From positions 62,001 through 126,000 of the forward strand of contig JAGOSY010000009.1 of NCBI GenBank assembly GCA_018062085.1: a stretch of 64,000 nucleotides of DNA, given 5' to 3'. Positions 63,084-64,000 of this stretch are shown one piece after another. Positions within the stretch are counted from its first letter, which is position 1, and each line of letters begins with the position of its first letter. The position numbers and the translations under genes were made by a program. The notes beneath the pieces are model-generated. The model ran no database searches, was not told the DNA's origin, and saw only the letters and a program-made list of their open reading frames with translations. The stretch is from a bacterium. GTDB lineage: Bacteria > Cyanobacteriota > Vampirovibrionia > Obscuribacterales > Obscuribacteraceae.

Positions 63084-64000
63084 GGCAAATAGTGCCTCTT
63101 ATTTTGAGTATCGATTTTGATGGCAAAGTCTATAACATCTTGTTTTGATGGCTTTGGATGAGTGTCAAAAAAGTCCCACCACAACCCCTTTATCGGTGTG
63201 TGCGCCTTTGTATCTCGTGGTATTCCAACAAGGTTACTAGCATCATGAATTTCTCGATGGCTAAACAATTGAGGATGTTTTTCTAAGACATCTTGCGGGA
63301 TTCTATGATGCACTTCAAAAGGTCTATGATAATTCCTATACTCTGGATGGGCTATCAGATACGTCTCTCTGTAAACCTTCTCCATGTAAATGAGCTGACC
63401 CTTTGTCATTCGTTCTAAAGCTTCTGCGTCTCGCTGCACAAGCCTTTTGATTTGCTCTTCCGGTAATCCTGTTATTTCTGCCGCTCTCTTACTTCCAGCC
63501 TCTAAGGCCGCCTTCTTACCTTTTTCAAAGAACGGCGACATTCTACTGATGTTTTCATCAGAGGCTTGCTCGGCTGTTTTAGATACATCTCGCCACTTAA
63601 CCTTGTGCCCTGTCTCTGTTACTAATTCTGGCCCTAGCCTATCTACCACTGCAGCGATGACATTGCTATATTTCTCGCGCTCTTTTGCTCCGAAGATGCT
63701 GGCACTGGCTCCGAGGTCTTGCAGAGCCTCTGCTAGGTCGATACTTTTCGCTAACTTCGACCCCGCACCTGCGGCTGCTATCGGTCCCAGATTGTCCAGA
63801 GTTAGCTTGGTAGTGAAACTACTTTTCTCTTCTGTACTCATTTCGGCCCAGCGCAGGTTCATTCGCTGCCCGAGCGCTGACATGTCTCTAAAGGCTTTTG
63901 TATTGTCGCCTTCATAGGAAGCGGCCCCTACTGACCCTAAGTAGTTATCCGCTACTTCAACTACCTTAATGCCACCAACCACGAGCTTGCCGAATGACTT
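63080..64000 (-). CDS. Polymorphic toxin C-terminus, HNH-type nuclease (partial, 5' end off window)
   Basis: The frame is open through the right edge, so the 300-odd visible residues are a C-terminal part; the GTG at 63982 need not be the start. The middle is helical. The last about 90 residues contain FEVHHRIPQDVLEKHP, HDASNLVGIPRDTKAH and WWDFFDTHPKP, an HNH/His-Me-finger-like nuclease pattern with a His-His pair. Such tips occur on contact-dependent or secreted toxins (CDI, Rhs, T6SS types). Delivery type cannot be seen. Followed by the overlapping immunity gene. Confidence 0.75.
   Translation of the reverse strand, partial: KSFGKLVVGGIKVVEVADNYLGSVGAASYEGDNTKAFRDMSALGQRMNLRWAEMSTEEKSSFTTKLTLDNLGPIAAAGAGSKLAKSIDLAEALQDLGASASIFGAKEREKYSNVIAAVVDRLGPELVTETGHKVKWRDVSKTAEQASDENISRMSPFFEKGKKAALEAGSKRAAEITGLPEEQIKRLVQRDAEALERMTKGQLIYMEKVYRETYLIAHPEYRNYHRPFEVHHRIPQDVLEKHPQLFSHREIHDASNLVGIPRDTKAHTPIKGLWWDFFDTHPKPSKQDVIDFAIKIDTQNKRHYLP

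Noticed and set aside
1..64000. tRNA, rRNA or CRISPR arrays
   Set aside because: I looked for clover-leaf acceptor/T-arm patterns and regularly spaced repeats in the gaps and saw none; reading by eye can miss a tRNA.

Overview
The window comes from a diderm (Gram-negative-type) bacterium: it encodes three complete or near-complete tripartite RND metal pumps with TolC-type outer-membrane proteins, a fourth RND pump/adaptor pair, several lipoproteins and many signal peptides. Tetratricopeptide proteins of the kinesin-light-chain type and small orphan secreted proteins are abundant. My best guess is a non-photosynthetic relative of cyanobacteria (Vampirovibrionia/Melainabacteria, Obscuribacterales-like). 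That is an impression from gene content, not a demonstrated placement.

Layout. 1-11.5 kb is housekeeping-like: a CoA-disulfide-reductase-type flavoprotein cut by the left edge, thymidine kinase, thiolase, alanine dehydrogenase (TTG start), exonuclease III, and small membrane or secreted proteins. 11.5-14.3 kb holds a divergent histidine kinase/OmpR-type regulator pair. 14.3-15.9 kb holds three small paralogous proteins of unknown function in tandem. After a TIGR01777-type epimerase, 17.6-24.5 kb is an operon of a TPR protein, an adaptor lipoprotein, a CzcA-type pump and a second TPR protein. A VirB3/VirB4-N-terminus-like protein without ATPase domain follows. 26-32.5 kb is a patch of orphan genes, decayed duplicates and a tandem array of 80-residue paralogs.

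The most informative feature is a split gene. The third 80-residue paralog stops after 74 nt at 32492, and its missing 169 nt appear at 61952-62120 in the same orientation. Removing 32493-61951 restores an ORF of exactly 243 nt, the length of its intact neighbour. The 29.5 kb in between is therefore best read as an inserted metal-resistance island. It carries a truncated mgtC, a methyltransferase-like gene, a czcBAC operon, a nine- or ten-gene RND operon (adaptor with two internal heavy-metal-binding motifs, pump, TolC, MerT-like protein, Cys-rich lipoprotein), a CzcB/CzcA pair, an ArsR repressor with a CDF-type transporter, a decayed serine-recombinase tail, a group II intron 3' fragment, and a nested group II intron (twintron).

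In the twintron (57652-61829, minus strand) a 1,968-nt inner intron sits in the reverse transcriptase gene of an outer intron. Removing the inner intron at its GTGCG...CCCGAT ends restores the RT reading frame through Trp-Glu-Ala-Arg-Phe. The outer intron is nevertheless dead by several independent lesions. Right of the island are another 80-residue paralog and a polymorphic-toxin C-terminus (HNH-type) with its immunity gene, running off the right edge.

Functionally, the island pumps divalent/monovalent metals across both membranes, with ArsR control of at least one unit. The pump at 20.5 kb lies outside the island. I saw no tRNA, rRNA or CRISPR array.
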